Assembly (NCBI RefSeq): GCF_023343835.1
Contig: NC_064443.1
Location: 11,160,001 to 11,224,000 of the forward strand
Length of the DNA stretch: 64,000 bases
Origin: Lagopus muta
Taxonomy: Eukaryota > Chordata > Aves > Galliformes > Phasianidae
Direction of reading: 5' to 3'
Shown: positions 26,501 to 51,899 of the stretch, piece after piece
Numbering within the stretch: the stretch's first letter is position 1
Layout: each line of letters opens with the position of its first letter
Position numbers and translations under genes: made by a program
Notes under the pieces: generated by a model
What the model was told of the DNA's origin: nothing
Databases searched by the model: none
The model's input: the letters and a program-made list of their open reading frames with translations, nothing else

Positions 26501-28240
26501 GAATGCTGTTCCAATGCAGCATCTAGACAGGTAAACACAAATAGCGTCAAGGAAGGAAGAAATACATCAAAGATGTTTTCCTTTTCCAAGTTTGCAAACT
26601 CACATTTTTAGCACTCGAAACAGATGGTTTTCTTGTAAGAATTGAAAAATCAGAATGGTGCAACAAGCAATGAAAAGATATGGGCAGGTCATAGAGGAAA
26701 AAAGAAGCAGCAAAGAAAGAAGGCAGCAAGGAGCTGCCTTAGAGGAGCCACAGGCTGTGCCAAGCAATAAGGGATCCCACAAGGTCTGATTCCAGACTTA
26801 AGAACAGGACAGATGACAGCGAGGTAGGAGTGGCTGCCAGAGTAGTGGCCTGAGTCAGCATTTGAATCATCTTTCCTTTCAGTCAGAAAAGACAAAGAAG
26901 CACTGAAGCACCTACAAGCTATTCAATATGACATTTCTAAAACCATTCATGTAAGATCCTAGAGCCTCAGACACTAAGCTTAGGAGGCAGTCACAGCACC
27001 CTACAAGTCAAGTTTTCAAGAAGTCAAGATGTCTTAGAATGTTTTTGCATCTGCAGTTACATGGGGAGATACAGGTCCAAGTCTGACTATCAGCTCTTCA
27101 GTTACACTTCACATTATGAGACTCCCAGGATAAAGAGGCTCTTGAGCTCCTGAAAGTACTTAACACCTACAGCATTAGCAGTCCAGAGGGATGAGCAAGC
27201 AAGTCCTATCACTGTAACATGGAGCATGAGCAACATGGAGAAGAATCCATGAACTTCAAGGGGGAAAAGATAAAAGTCAAAAATTACTAAATCAGAATCA
27301 AGCCTAGGTTGGGTTTGGGCTGTTTTTAATTCTCAGTATCGTCAGTAGGTGAGGTTTGGAAAGGCACTTCACACCTTTTGTTGGAGTGATATTTAACTAG
27401 AACAGCACAGATGTTTTCATTCCTTTGTTCTATTTATCAGCAGTGCTCATGTCTCTTCTTACACTGCAAATTAAAACAGGAATTCTTGTTGCTCTCCAGA
27501 GAAGGGTAGCTCATGTTAGATGTTGTCTCCCATCATTTCCCCTTATTTTAAGAAACCAAAAGGAATTCAACTTCACTAAAGCCACAGACAGCTTTTCTGA
27601 ACTACCTCTTTAATACTCATGGGCGTACAGGTGTAACTGCTTTAGCTACCGAGTATCTGTGTCAGTAATCTGCAATTCTGTGCCAATGAACTACCCAAGC
27701 ATGGGCTGGATCCGGCTTTCCAAACACAAAAGCAGCACATTTCAAAAAGCCAAAGAACTGCATGAGACATTTCTATCAGCTGTCACATTGCCAAGCAACA
27801 ACATCAGCACCGTATATTTTACCACTTTATTGAAGACAAGTGAAAGGCAGCTTCCCCTTGTAACTCTGGATAATTATGATCTGAATCACTCCAAAATTAA
27901 AACATATCAGCCAATCCTTTTATCTCACAGAGAGAATAAAGCAGATAACGAGCTACCCAGGGAAAGCACAGCAGCGACTCTCCGAGACCAGCCTCCACTC
28001 ATCTGAGGCTCCAGCACGCGCAGGGGGGTTTGTATTGGGGCGTTATGGACAGGGCTCAGTCCTCATCAGCTCACATCCCTCAGCACTGCCCCGCGAGAGC
28101 CAACGACAACGACCGCAATTCTGCTCAGCACAGCCTCAAGCAAGGCAGCGGTTACAAGGCTAAATCCACATCCAAGCAGCACTTCTCTCTAGCAGTCATT
28201 CACCAACTAAACCAGAACTGAAGTCACTTTTGCTATGTAA
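23560..28240. other. Divergent spacer between GRIP2 and CCDC174, no gene seen
   Basis: Neither strand shows a recognisable exon. This is the head-to-head spacer between the minus-strand GRIP2 distal start and plus-strand CCDC174. Short open frames (for example 27,659-28,006) have no family resemblance. Confidence 0.5.
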
Positions 28241-28368
28241 CCCCCCCACAATCCTTCCTTGCGCAGCCCCATACTCAGCACCTATGCCACGGAGACTCCA
28301 TCCTCCGCTTCGCCCAGCAAAGCGGCAGGGAAGTACCCATCAGCCCATACCAGCGCTGCCGTAACAGC

Positions 28369-28413
28369 GCCGCACTTTACGACCTCGCCGCACTTTACGG
28401 CATCGCCGCAAAG
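28369..28413 (+). repeat. 18-bp direct repeat in the CCDC174 promoter
   Basis: Two consecutive 18-bp units (28,369-28,386 and 28,387-28,404) share GCCGCACTTTACG, followed by a partial third unit (GCCGCAAAG). It ends about 50 bp upstream of the CCDC174 ATG. Confidence 0.8.
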
Positions 28414-28461
28414 CGGGGACGGAAGCGGCCGGCGGGAGGTTGCCGGGGAGCTCGGGCCGCC

Positions 28462-39124
<10,663 letters not shown>

Positions 39125-39136
39125 ACTGAGTAAAAC

Positions 39137-39142
39137 AATAAA
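39137..39142 (+). terminator. CCDC174: CCDC174 polyadenylation signal, proximal
   Basis: AATAAA lies only 13 nt after the stop codon TGA (39,122-39,124). This would give a very short 3' UTR. A second AATAAA at 39,874-39,879 offers an alternative of about 770 nt. Confidence 0.5.
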
Positions 39143-39873
39143 CAAGAACTGTGATTTAAAGATCTGGAGTAGAATTACCTTCTGAGCAAGAATGTTATCT
39201 TCCTATGTCTGGGAAAAATAAGGTTCTGTAAGTAGATGAAAATTTCCTGTTCAACTAAGCTACCTTACATCACAGCTGTACTTCTACCCTGCCTGTTTTT
39301 TTTTTCCTCTTTATTAAAACTATGTACTTTTTTGTCACTGCTTAACTAGCTTAGTATGCGTTCTTATTCTTTACCACTTATGCCTGTACTTTCGGGTATA
39401 GCTTCTGCTTTGAAGCTACTACAGGTTCAGTAATATCTATAGAAACAGTATTGAAATGGCAGACCTGCTGTTGCTAAGTACAAAAAGGTTTTAAGAAATG
39501 TTACCCACTTTATTACCCAACTTCAGGGACAGAGTGCAGCATATTAGCTAGCAAGCAGGTGTGGGGAGTGCTGTCTATGGTCATAATGCCTTCTGAGTTC
39601 CTGAAGTCTGTGTCTAACTTGTAATTCTGTGAAGCAGATCAGAGTTGGAGGAGGGCACTACGGAAAATGATAAATGATGATAAGACTAAGCATAAATGCT
39701 CCACTGAATTAGAAGCCTTGACACCTGAAATTACTGTCTTGCTGGTTTAGAAAATGCTTTCTTCGTTGATCAAGAACATTCCTGCATCATTCTATTATAT
39801 TTAAGGCTTTATTAATACTTGTTTCCGAAATCTGTGTATTGCAGTGATATATAAAGCAGGCTAACCCACACCA

Positions 39874-39879
39874 AATAAA
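39874..39879 (+). terminator. CCDC174: CCDC174 polyadenylation signal, distal
   Basis: This is a second AATAAA in plus orientation downstream of CCDC174. Which signal is used cannot be told from the sequence. Confidence 0.5.
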
Positions 39880-39899
39880 CTTACTGCAGTCTCAGTAAA

Positions 39900-42800
39900 T
39901 GACAGTTGTATTTAGTAACCGTTTGGAACATTTGGAATTGTGAAGGCAACTTAGGTACCTCTCATTTGTATTTTAATTGCTCACAAAAAGAAAAACAAGA
40001 AAAGTTGGTTAGAACAGGCAGTTGTGTACTTTCTGTAAAGTTGAAGGGCAGCGATGCTGAAGCGGTGAAAGGACAGGGATGTTGTGCTGCTCTGGGCTGC
40101 TCCTGTGGGACCTCGGACTGTTCTGACCTGAGCAGAACGCAGTCGCTGTCCGTCAACGTTTTTAACCTCAGCTATTAAGTACTTCTATTTCTCCTTTTTC
40201 TGCCATTGCTGACATGAGGAATACCACCCCATGCAAGCACCACTGGTAGCAGTTTATAGGCACAGAATTCTACAGTCTTGTATTATTATCAGATGGCTGT
40301 GGGACTGGAGATTTACAATAAGGTGGGGCTTCTGTTTCTCTGAACAGACCTAGAGTTTAAGGAGAGCAACGCAATGCCAGCATCCACCCGAAAGGTGCAA
40401 AAAGCATAGCTGCTGCTGTCCTGAACTTAGCTGGGCAGCGTGGCGCTAGAGTTTATACTTCTTCCTTTCCTTGAAACACTTCAGGATGAATAAAGAACCT
40501 GAAAACAAATAATGACTGTATACTAATGACTAAAAGGAAGAAGCTATGAATCTGTCTTTTTGCAAATGTAATGGTACGACGCTGTTTTCTTTCCTCTTTA
40601 GTTGGGTACAGTCTCAGGTTGTCAATATCCATGCTCTAATCTTACACATTTGCTCTGAGAAATCCTGCCAGTATGTATGAATTTACTGCTAGGGTTTTGT
40701 AGTAGTGCTGCAGATCTGATGATTCTGATCCTAGAGCAATTTTTCAAATGCTGTGTCACCTCACATTGAATTCTAAGTTTGAAATAGTTGCCCTATGCTT
40801 TAGGAGCTTCTGTAAAGATAAGTTCTCATAACACAATTTCAAGCAGAAAATGGGCTTAAATTTTTTGTGCATTAATTAAGACAACAGTAGTGGAAGTTTG
40901 ATGCTTGTAAGTCATTGTCTATGCAGTTCTGTTAGATGTGCACACAATTGTGGGATTGCTTGTCAGAATTAACTGCATTTGAATAGAAGTGAAGCATTTT
41001 AGGATGTTAGAGAAGTTTCATGTTGAAGACCTCACATAAATCAGTTAAGAGAGTATGACTCAGAGTAGGGTGTGATGTTCTTAGAACTGAAGTAACTCCG
41101 AAGAGTGAGCAAAACACTTTAAATTATTAGAGCAGGACTGGAGTTCATTATAGCAATCACATCCTTTAGTAGACGGCCATATAAACAACATTTCCATCTA
41201 TTCTGGTACTATTTTAATCATTTGCACTCATTTCCTTCTGCCCTCTGGGCTCTGTTTTCTCTCTGCCCTTCAGACTGGGGGTAATTTTATGTACATGTGT
41301 GATTTAAGAGCTATACAGTCTTCGCATTAGTTTAACACTGAGCTGCAGCTGTGCTAAGGAATGAATGTCATTCATAAAGTAGCATTATGTAGAAACATAC
41401 AATCAAAGTGCTCCTTTGTCAGCTTTATTTCCATAGCCTGATGTTAAACACAGGAGGACTCTTGGCCAGAAAGGCAGTTCAATGCCTATGTTAAACTAAA
41501 GCCTGCTGAGAACAGCTCTCACACAGCAGCGCTCTGTCACTTTGCCATTTGGTTTCCTCCCCTCTTGCCCTGGTTTCTGGGTGAAAACACTTGTGTATTC
41601 TCTCATGCTGTGAAGCATGTGTTTCTGTTCACTCTTTATTTCACTCTGGACCACCTCAGTAAATTTACCCTGATCAGCAACCTAATTCATTTCATTTAGT
41701 AATTCTTGGGTCAAACTACTGCTTACTTGATATACTATCAAGGCCCAATTCCTCTTCCCAATCTTGATGATGTCTCCCATTCCCTTTTCCTGCTCGTTTT
41801 AACCATCTCGCAGGATACCTACTTTGATGCTGAGGGAAAGCAGGTGTGCACTTGGGCTGTTTGTAAGGATCTGCTACCATACTTCAACCTATGACTGATG
41901 TAAATAACCTACCTAACCAGCTATCCTGCATAAAAAAGAATTCCACTTGTCATTTCAACCTTCTTTTCACCTAGCTCTGCTCAGAGTCATTTAGCATATT
42001 TTAGAGGTTTATGCTATCGGTACAACTGTGACTCCCCCTGGTAAGCATCTTCCTCAGTCTTGCCCCAGTTTACTGCTTCTCTCTCAAACACTTGTACCCA
42101 CAACTTCACCTCCTTTTCTGCATTGTTTGTGTGCACCTCAGGTTTGCTTATCAGCAAGAGCAAACATTATGTGGTTCAAAATAAACAGATAGGTAAAATA
42201 ATGTAGCCTCGTGTGAAGTAGGCTGCTAATATATAAGTTGTTTCCCAAAGCTCTTCCTCACTTTCAGAGGCATTTACAAACCCATTTTCAATTGTTTGGT
42301 GTTAACTGTGCTAGCCTTCACACTCAGAACTCATGATTTCCAGTGTTTTTGGTTCTCATGTGTCCTTTTTAGGTACAGCTAAAATAAAAAGGCTTACCTA
42401 CCAGAGAGAGGGAAAGCTGTCAGCACAGAAACCAAGCAGCCCAGGGAAGGTCGTTTCCCTCATAAGCACCCAGCTTCACTTCTGTTCTTGTGCAGCAAAT
42501 GTGAAGCTTCAGGGAAGCGTTCATTTCCTACAAGAGCCATTTTCACTTGTACTGGACTGAGGAATGGGAATAATAATGAAAATGGTGAAAATGATGATGT
42601 TGGTGTTGGGTTTGGACCAGCTTGTCCGTATCTTAGTGCAGGAGCAAGCGTGCTTTTGGAGCTTTGAACGTGGTACACACTGAGGGCAACCTGGATCCTC
42701 CTGCGATGCTGTGTGAGGTTACTGTGAGCTTTACAGCCTTGCTGTGCTTTCAGCTCAGGGCTGTCTGAACTAAATCCCATCTAAGTAGATAACAGACATC

Positions 42801-43040
42801 TCTGGCAGTGTGAAGAAGTCTCAGAACAGATGGGAATTACGCAAATACGAAATGCTTTCTCATGCTTGCACTGAGAGTTTGCAACCATATTTTCTTCATG
42901 TGTTGCAGGAAATTTTGAGCACCTTCAAACAAAATCTGAAGCAAGTTTGCTATCCTGCTAGCAGCTCTGTGCTTGCTCAGCCTTCCTGTTGCTTTGAATT
43001 TGCAGGATAGTTCATCTGTGCTTCCCAGCCTCCAACTGCA
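39900..43040. other. Spacer between CCDC174 and the unassigned CpG island, no gene seen
   Basis: The stretch is AT-rich, with short open frames only. I looked for ATRIP and TREX1, which follow TMA7 in human, and found nothing resembling ATRIP on the minus strand. The spacer is too small for a full ATRIP gene. Confidence 0.5.
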
Positions 43041-43049
43041 CGGGATGGA

Positions 43050-43500
43050 TTTTCATTGCCCAGCCATCAGCGTTTTGCTGCCGTGGAAGCTACTCCTGAG
43101 GTGGGCGCTGCTCTGAGGAGCCACCACGCAGCGCCCAACGGTCACCTCAGGGCGAGGCGGGAGCCGACCGGGCGGGAAAAGCCGCTACCAGCCAGCGCAT
43201 GCGCAGCGCGGCACTCACGCTCAGCCCGCAGTGGTGCAGACAGCAGCCCCCTAAGGCGAGAGGAGCATTGCGCATGCGTCAGCCACCCTTCTGCAGTTGG
43301 AGGAGCCGCGCGGACGTAACCAACGCGAAGCCTCGCGCGGCGGCCGGCAGGAGGGCACCACGCATGCGCAGCATAGCGCCAAGCGAGGGTCGGTGACCGC
43401 ACGATGGCGCCATCGCACCGCCAAGGCGCGCGGCTCCTGAGAGAGCTGCTGCTCCTGCAGCGCGGCTGGGCGGCGCGTAGGAACGGGCAGCGTACCGCGA
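43050..43500. promoter_or_regulatory. Unassigned CpG island with three NRF1-type palindromes
   Basis: The island is GC- and CpG-rich and contains GCGCATGCGC at 43,195-43,204, a one-mismatch version (GCGCATGCGT) at 43,270-43,279 and another (ACGCATGCGC) at 43,360-43,369. A perfect 12-bp palindrome GATGGCGCCATC at 43,403-43,414 contains an ATG on each strand. The plus frame (43,404-43,541, 45 residues) starts MAPSHRQGARLL. The minus frame (43,413-43,279, 44 residues) starts MAPSCGHRPSLG and contains an Arg/Ala/Leu-rich, acid-free stretch like a mitochondrial leader. NRF1 sites are typical of mitochondrial and housekeeping promoters. No downstream exons could be identified on either strand. The TMA7 3' end lies only about 130 bp to the right. 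Confidence 0.6.
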
Positions 43501-43644
43501 GCTTTTGTTCTGGTACCTGCAGTGCCTGTTTGTCGGTATAACCCCATCTTGGACAGCTGCAACTAAACCCGAGCATCCAGATTAACCTTGTGAAAAACAA
43601 AAGCTACAGTAAAGAGAGAAAATATCAGCTCTTAACAAAAAAGT

Positions 43645-43650
43645 TTTATT
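43645..43650 (-). terminator. TMA7: TMA7 polyadenylation signal
   Basis: AATAAA on the minus strand (TTTATT on plus) lies 111 nt past the TMA7 stop codon. Confidence 0.7.
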
Positions 43651-43760
43651 CTGACTAAACAAAATGTACAATGCTTCCCAAGTGCTACGGGTTCTCTTCG
43701 TCTTCTGAAGGCTGCAGATCCATTGAGGAAGTGGAAGGTGTCTTATCCTGCAGCTCAGAA

Positions 43761-47145
<3,385 letters not shown>

Positions 47146-48656
47146 GATGCCAGCACCGTTCCGCTCCGCTCCACACCGTTTCCGTCTGACCCCACACGGC
47201 CGCCGTAGCAATTCCGCAGTAGCACTTCCGCCGCTGCCACTTCCGCTTCCGGCGCCGCTCCTCGACCCTGCGGGCAGGCACGGGGGAGGGCGTTGTGTGA
47301 GGGGTTGCCCAGAGGCTGCTGCCACGTCAGGTAGGGCCCTGCTGCCGGGCTCGTCCGCCCCAGCGGTAGTGGGGAGCGAACGTCCCGCCGTAGCGCTGTC
47401 CTTGGGGTGGGGAAGCGCGCTTTCCTCGCGCTGGCGATGTCGGGGCGCGGCGCGGTTGCGCTGCCGAGAGAATAGCGCGGCTCCGTCAGTGTGAGCGCGA
47501 TGAGTCGCGTCGCCTTGGCGCGCGGTGAGGCCGTCGCGGAGCTGATGGCTGCTGTTGCTCCGTGCTGCGTATGTTTCACCGGATATAAGTGGGCCTTCAG
47601 GGTGAGGAGCCAAGTTAAAAAAGACCTCATTGCAGATGTCTTCCACTGGGGAAGCCGTTTGTGTTTGCACGCGTGTTGCCCCCAGCCGGCTAAAGTTAGC
47701 ACAGGTAACCGTTGCCAAATAAAGCAGAACAACTGCAGTAGTGCTCGAGGTTTCGTGAATGCTGTGGGTTTATAATATTGTTCTGGTCAAATTCTGACCT
47801 AGCCTTACCCAAACTGTATAAAAATTCATTGAGGCTTCATCAAGCTTCAGTGAGATTTTGCCTGTTTATGCAGTTTTCAGAGGAATGTGCTAAGCAGAAA
47901 ATAAAAGTTTTCCTTACACGTCACTGCTGGTGTTAAGCAGCAGCCAGTGTTGTTTCTGCAGGGTAAGCAAGGATTTTAAAATTCATTTTAAAACACAGCC
48001 ATAAAGATGTATTCACTGCCTGATGTCTGTATGAACACTTGGCTCCTCCTCGTAGCTCAGTTTTGCAGGAAGGTTCCCAGAAAAACCCATGTTCAGTTTA
48101 GCACTGCTGTGTTTTCTCTCTGCCCATTATATATTTGTCTTTCTACTCTTCAGTGCTTTGGTTGTCTGTAGAGTGTGAGGTACAGGGAATGATGAAAGCC
48201 CATTTCTTTCCCTTTTCAAGGTTCTTTTTTAATGCCTCTTTCTCATTTCTTTTCTTTTCCAGAATTGTTAGCACCTGTGATATTAAATGCCAAACTCAAA
48301 TGTGAAAGCTCAAAGCAAGCTGTCATATGGCGATCACACCTGTGCCGAAGCATTACATTACTCTGCAGCTACTCCTGCTGGTATCTGTGCACAGTCACTA
48401 TGCAGTGAGTTAATCAAGAAGTATGGCAGAAGTACTTAATTACAGCAGAAAAGCAGGGATCTGTGGCACAGCTGTCCTTTGATGAAAACTGGAAAGTTCC
48501 CTGTGTAAGTAATGGTGTAAAACTAGCGATGGTTTATCCATCTAATTGTGTTGGTATTTTTGGCATGTGTGTTTAATTTTAAGAGGCATTTACCAACCTT
48601 AGTTTAATAACTTTTTTCTTTTTGCAGCACTTTTCTTTGGTGACTGAGTACAAGAC

Positions 48657-51600
48657 ATGGGGCCAATGAAGTATAAATCAAGTGTGTCATCAGTGTCCTG
48701 TGGGTTGCAGTATCACCATTCTTTGATAAAGCAGAGTCAGAAAATGAATGTACACTTAGTGAGGACCTACTGTGCCTCCGGACCGAAGAGGCCCGAAGCC
48801 AAATCAGCCATAGAAACTGCTGTGGGTGTTCTGAACCGGATGGCAGAAGCTGGGGCTGCTGTGGGGAAAAACTCCTTACAGAAAATATCTGCAACTGGCA
48901 GGAACTGGTGGGACAAATACGAAGAGTTCGTTGGGCTCAATGAAGTTCGGGAGGCTCAGGGAAAAGTGACGGAGGTAAATGTGGAGATAATGTAAAAAAA
49001 TAAAATTGAAAATTATGATTATGCCATTAGGAGAACTGGCTGTGAGGCTGAAGAGAGCCTCCAAGGAGAACAGTGTCTTTTTTTCTGCTTTAACTGGCTG
49101 TGCAGGTACTGTGACAGAGCCCTAGCCTAGTAAGCTCAGCACACGTAGCGTATCCCCTGTGCTGTGATGAGTTGTCCCCTATATTGTGTTGAATTGTGTT
49201 ACTTTTATTTTCCTCCCTGAAATCGTATGACTAACAGTTTACATCTATCTGTTAATAAATCTGTTAATAAGTCTCTAAAACAAGTAATCTCTCTTCCCAG
49301 GCTGAAAATGTCTTTATGATAGCTCGAGGGATTGTACGACAGGCTCGTGAAAATGTGGAAGCCCAGCAGGTAAAGCTGAAGGAAGTTCGGGACCGCTTGG
49401 ACAGAGTCTCTCGGGATGACACCCAGTATTTAGAACTGGCTACGCTGGAACACAGATTGCTGCAGGTAATTTCCTGGTATCTGAATGCTGGCAAACACGA
49501 ATTAAAAATACGTGCTTTGTTTCTGTCACCAGTGACTGGTTCTGCAGATATGCATTAGTATATAAGTCCAGTAATCTGAGTTAATTTTTGTGATAGTTGT
49601 TTTAATTGAAGCAATGTGGGGGACTTGATCTGATGTGGAAATCATGTTCATCTTACAACAGGGTAGTGCATTTGGAGACAAAAGCTGAAAAACCTAGAAC
49701 GTTGTTTGAATGGTGACAGGTGCATGGAAAAAAAAATATATATACATATATATATATGGGATTCAACCAGTTAGTTTCCATATCATGAGAGAAGTGCATT
49801 TCCAGTTGTTAAGCCATCAAAGCCATTCCCGTTCACCTGGCTGCAGCCCCCACACAGTTTACTAAGGCTTTTGTCAGAGAGCAGTAAGAGCAAGGCTGCT
49901 CCATGAAGGAGAACAAGCAAGAAGATGAGGGGGACCTCAGCACAGGCAGGGGCAGTGTCCTGCACCAACAGAGTGCAGTCCTCATGCACCTTGTCAGAAG
50001 GAGCCAAGCAGGCTGGCAGTAGCAGCACAGTCATTCATAGTCCATCAGTCACAGATGAAAGCATGATAGCAGCTAAACTCCAGAAATCTGAGTGAAGCTG
50101 CAGGAAACAGGCTGGAAACTGGCACATCTATGGCAAAGCTTGGGCAAGTAATAAGTTAATAGCTATGCCTGAGCTTAAATGGATCTTCTGAATCAATAAG
50201 CAGAGCAACAGCAAAGAACTAAAAAGAGCTGTCCAAAAAACAGATCAGGTCTGTGTAGATGAGATTTCAAGAACAGAGCTCTGCATCAGTGTGGAGAAAG
50301 ATAGAACTAAAGTCATCACTGTATGGTGGTACTGCTGCCTTACAAAAGAAATACATGCTCAAAAGACAGATAGTTTGGGGAATGCAGTCAATTGACAGAC
50401 AGGTTCACTATCAAAAACAGTTTTTCCTTTGCTAAAAATTTTACTGCAGGAAAATAGCCATAAAGTTTCCACTGTTTTGCTGAGGTAAACTGGCCTACAG
50501 CAGGAACTGCCACACCAAAGCCAGGAGGGGCAGAAAAGGAAAACATATGTCTTTGAACAGGGGAAGAAAGAGAAGGCAGAGGAGTGAAAAGTGTATGTGA
50601 TCATGAGATGAGCCTTTCCAGGACATCCTTTCCAGGACTATTTTCAGTTCCTGTTTTAAGGGAATTACAACTGAGATGGAGAAGTGGGGTGGAGGTGGTG
50701 TTTGGAGAAGTATGCAGAGCCAGAGAAAGCTTTCTTTATGGGGAGGGAAAAGCTGCCCATTTGTAGCACTTTTCTATCATCACCATGTGACAGATTATGC
50801 TTTAGACAGTCTTCAAATGTAATTCTTGATGATCTTTTCCATGTCTTAGCTTTGACTTAAAATGATGCCTCACCAATTTAAGTGGGATTAATAAAGAAAA
50901 TCATACGTTTAAAAGAAAAATCTATGAAACAATTTCTGAAACAACTGATGGATGCACTTTTTTCTTTCTTTATAATCTGAAGTTACAAAATGGTGAAGTT
51001 ATAAAATCAAAGTGCTGTGTTTCTTGCAGGAGGAGAAGAGGTACCGAGCTGCCTACTTAAATGCAGAAGAATCTGAGCGAGAAAAATTTTCTCTCTTCTC
51101 CGCTGCTGTAAGGGAGAGCCATGAGAAAGAGAGGACAAGAGCTGAAAAAACAAAGAACTGGTCTATTATTGGTTCTGTGCTGGGAGCTGTTATAGGTGTT
51201 CTTGGTTCCACCTATGTTAATCGAGTAAGGCTGCAGGAACTGAAAGTCTTGGTGCTTGAAGCACAGAAGGGCCCAATAAATCTGCAAGAAGCCATCAAAG
51301 AGCAGGCATCCACCTATGACTTGCAGCAGAAGGATCTCAGCGATGTCATAGCAGACCTGAAAAACATTCTGCAAACAAGGACGTCGCAGGGAATAAAAGA
51401 AGGTGTTTTATTGGCAAGAGAAGACAGGAGTGACTCCATAAAAATAGATTCTCTTTTAATTCCTCTAAAAGAACAGCTTAACTACACTAAACAAGTCAGT
51501 TCATGTCTCGGGAGTTTACAGCAGCAGTTTACCCGTCTGCAGGAAAGCATAGCACAAATCATTGCTGAGGTGCAGAGCGTTAAACTTGCGCTTCATTCTA

Positions 51601-51806
51601 GACCTATGGAAAGAGTAGCAGCCAGGTCATCCGGGGAGAGTAAGGGCCAGGCTGCTGCTGTGAGAGATGTGATTTTAGAGCTGTGTGATACAGAGCGGAG
51701 ACTGGAATCGCAGATCAAGAGGAATTCTATGTACAGCACTGCACTGACATGTACTGTGTTTGCTGTTAGCCTGCCGGTACTCTATGTTTTACTGAAAGGG
51801 AACTGA
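48657..51806 (+). CDS. CCDC51: CCDC51 (MITOK), complete, 3 coding exons, 419 aa
   Basis: Coding exons: 48,657-48,974 (exon begins at acceptor 48,628); 49,301-49,465; 51,030-51,806, all phase 0. CCDC51 is a mitochondrial inner-membrane protein reported as MITOK, the pore-forming partner of ABCB8 (MITOSUR) in the ATP-sensitive K+ channel. The most conserved blocks are visible: [60 protein letters not shown] and [20 protein letters not shown]. Residues ~1-60 are basic and variable, as expected of a targeting leader. A coiled coil follows (~85-200), then TM1 at ~205-227, a soluble helical segment, and TM2 at ~396-416 with the family ending [11 protein letters not shown]. The human protein is about 411 residues. 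The ATG at 48,657 is the first in the frame; in-frame Met4 and Met30 are alternatives. Confidence 0.95.
49736..49757. repeat. AT dinucleotide microsatellite
   Basis: A short interrupted (AT)n tract lies in CCDC51 intron, between its second and third coding exons. Confidence 0.8.
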
Positions 51807-51811
51807 TCTCT

Positions 51812-51883
51812 AATAAATTGCCATCATTTACTAGATTAATCAAAGTAAACTTGCACTGTGCTTAGACTGTAACTCCAAATAAA
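51812..51883 (+). terminator. CCDC51: CCDC51 polyadenylation signals
   Basis: Two AATAAA hexamers follow the stop closely, at 51,812-51,817 and 51,878-51,883. The second is better placed for a normal 3' UTR. Confidence 0.7.
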
Positions 51884-51899
51884 TCTGTGCTAGCATTTC

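Noticed and set aside
40438-40496. Possible minus-strand last exon coding FILKCFKERKKYKL before a stop, after a TTTTCAG acceptor
   Set aside because: It looks like a membrane-protein tail and could pair with the unassigned CpG island, but no connecting exons, hydrophobic segment or polyadenylation signal in the right place could be found.
39900-43050. ATRIP expected to the left of TMA7 from the human order
   Set aside because: No minus-strand frame resembles ATRIP and the space is too small for it. The human order is not kept here.
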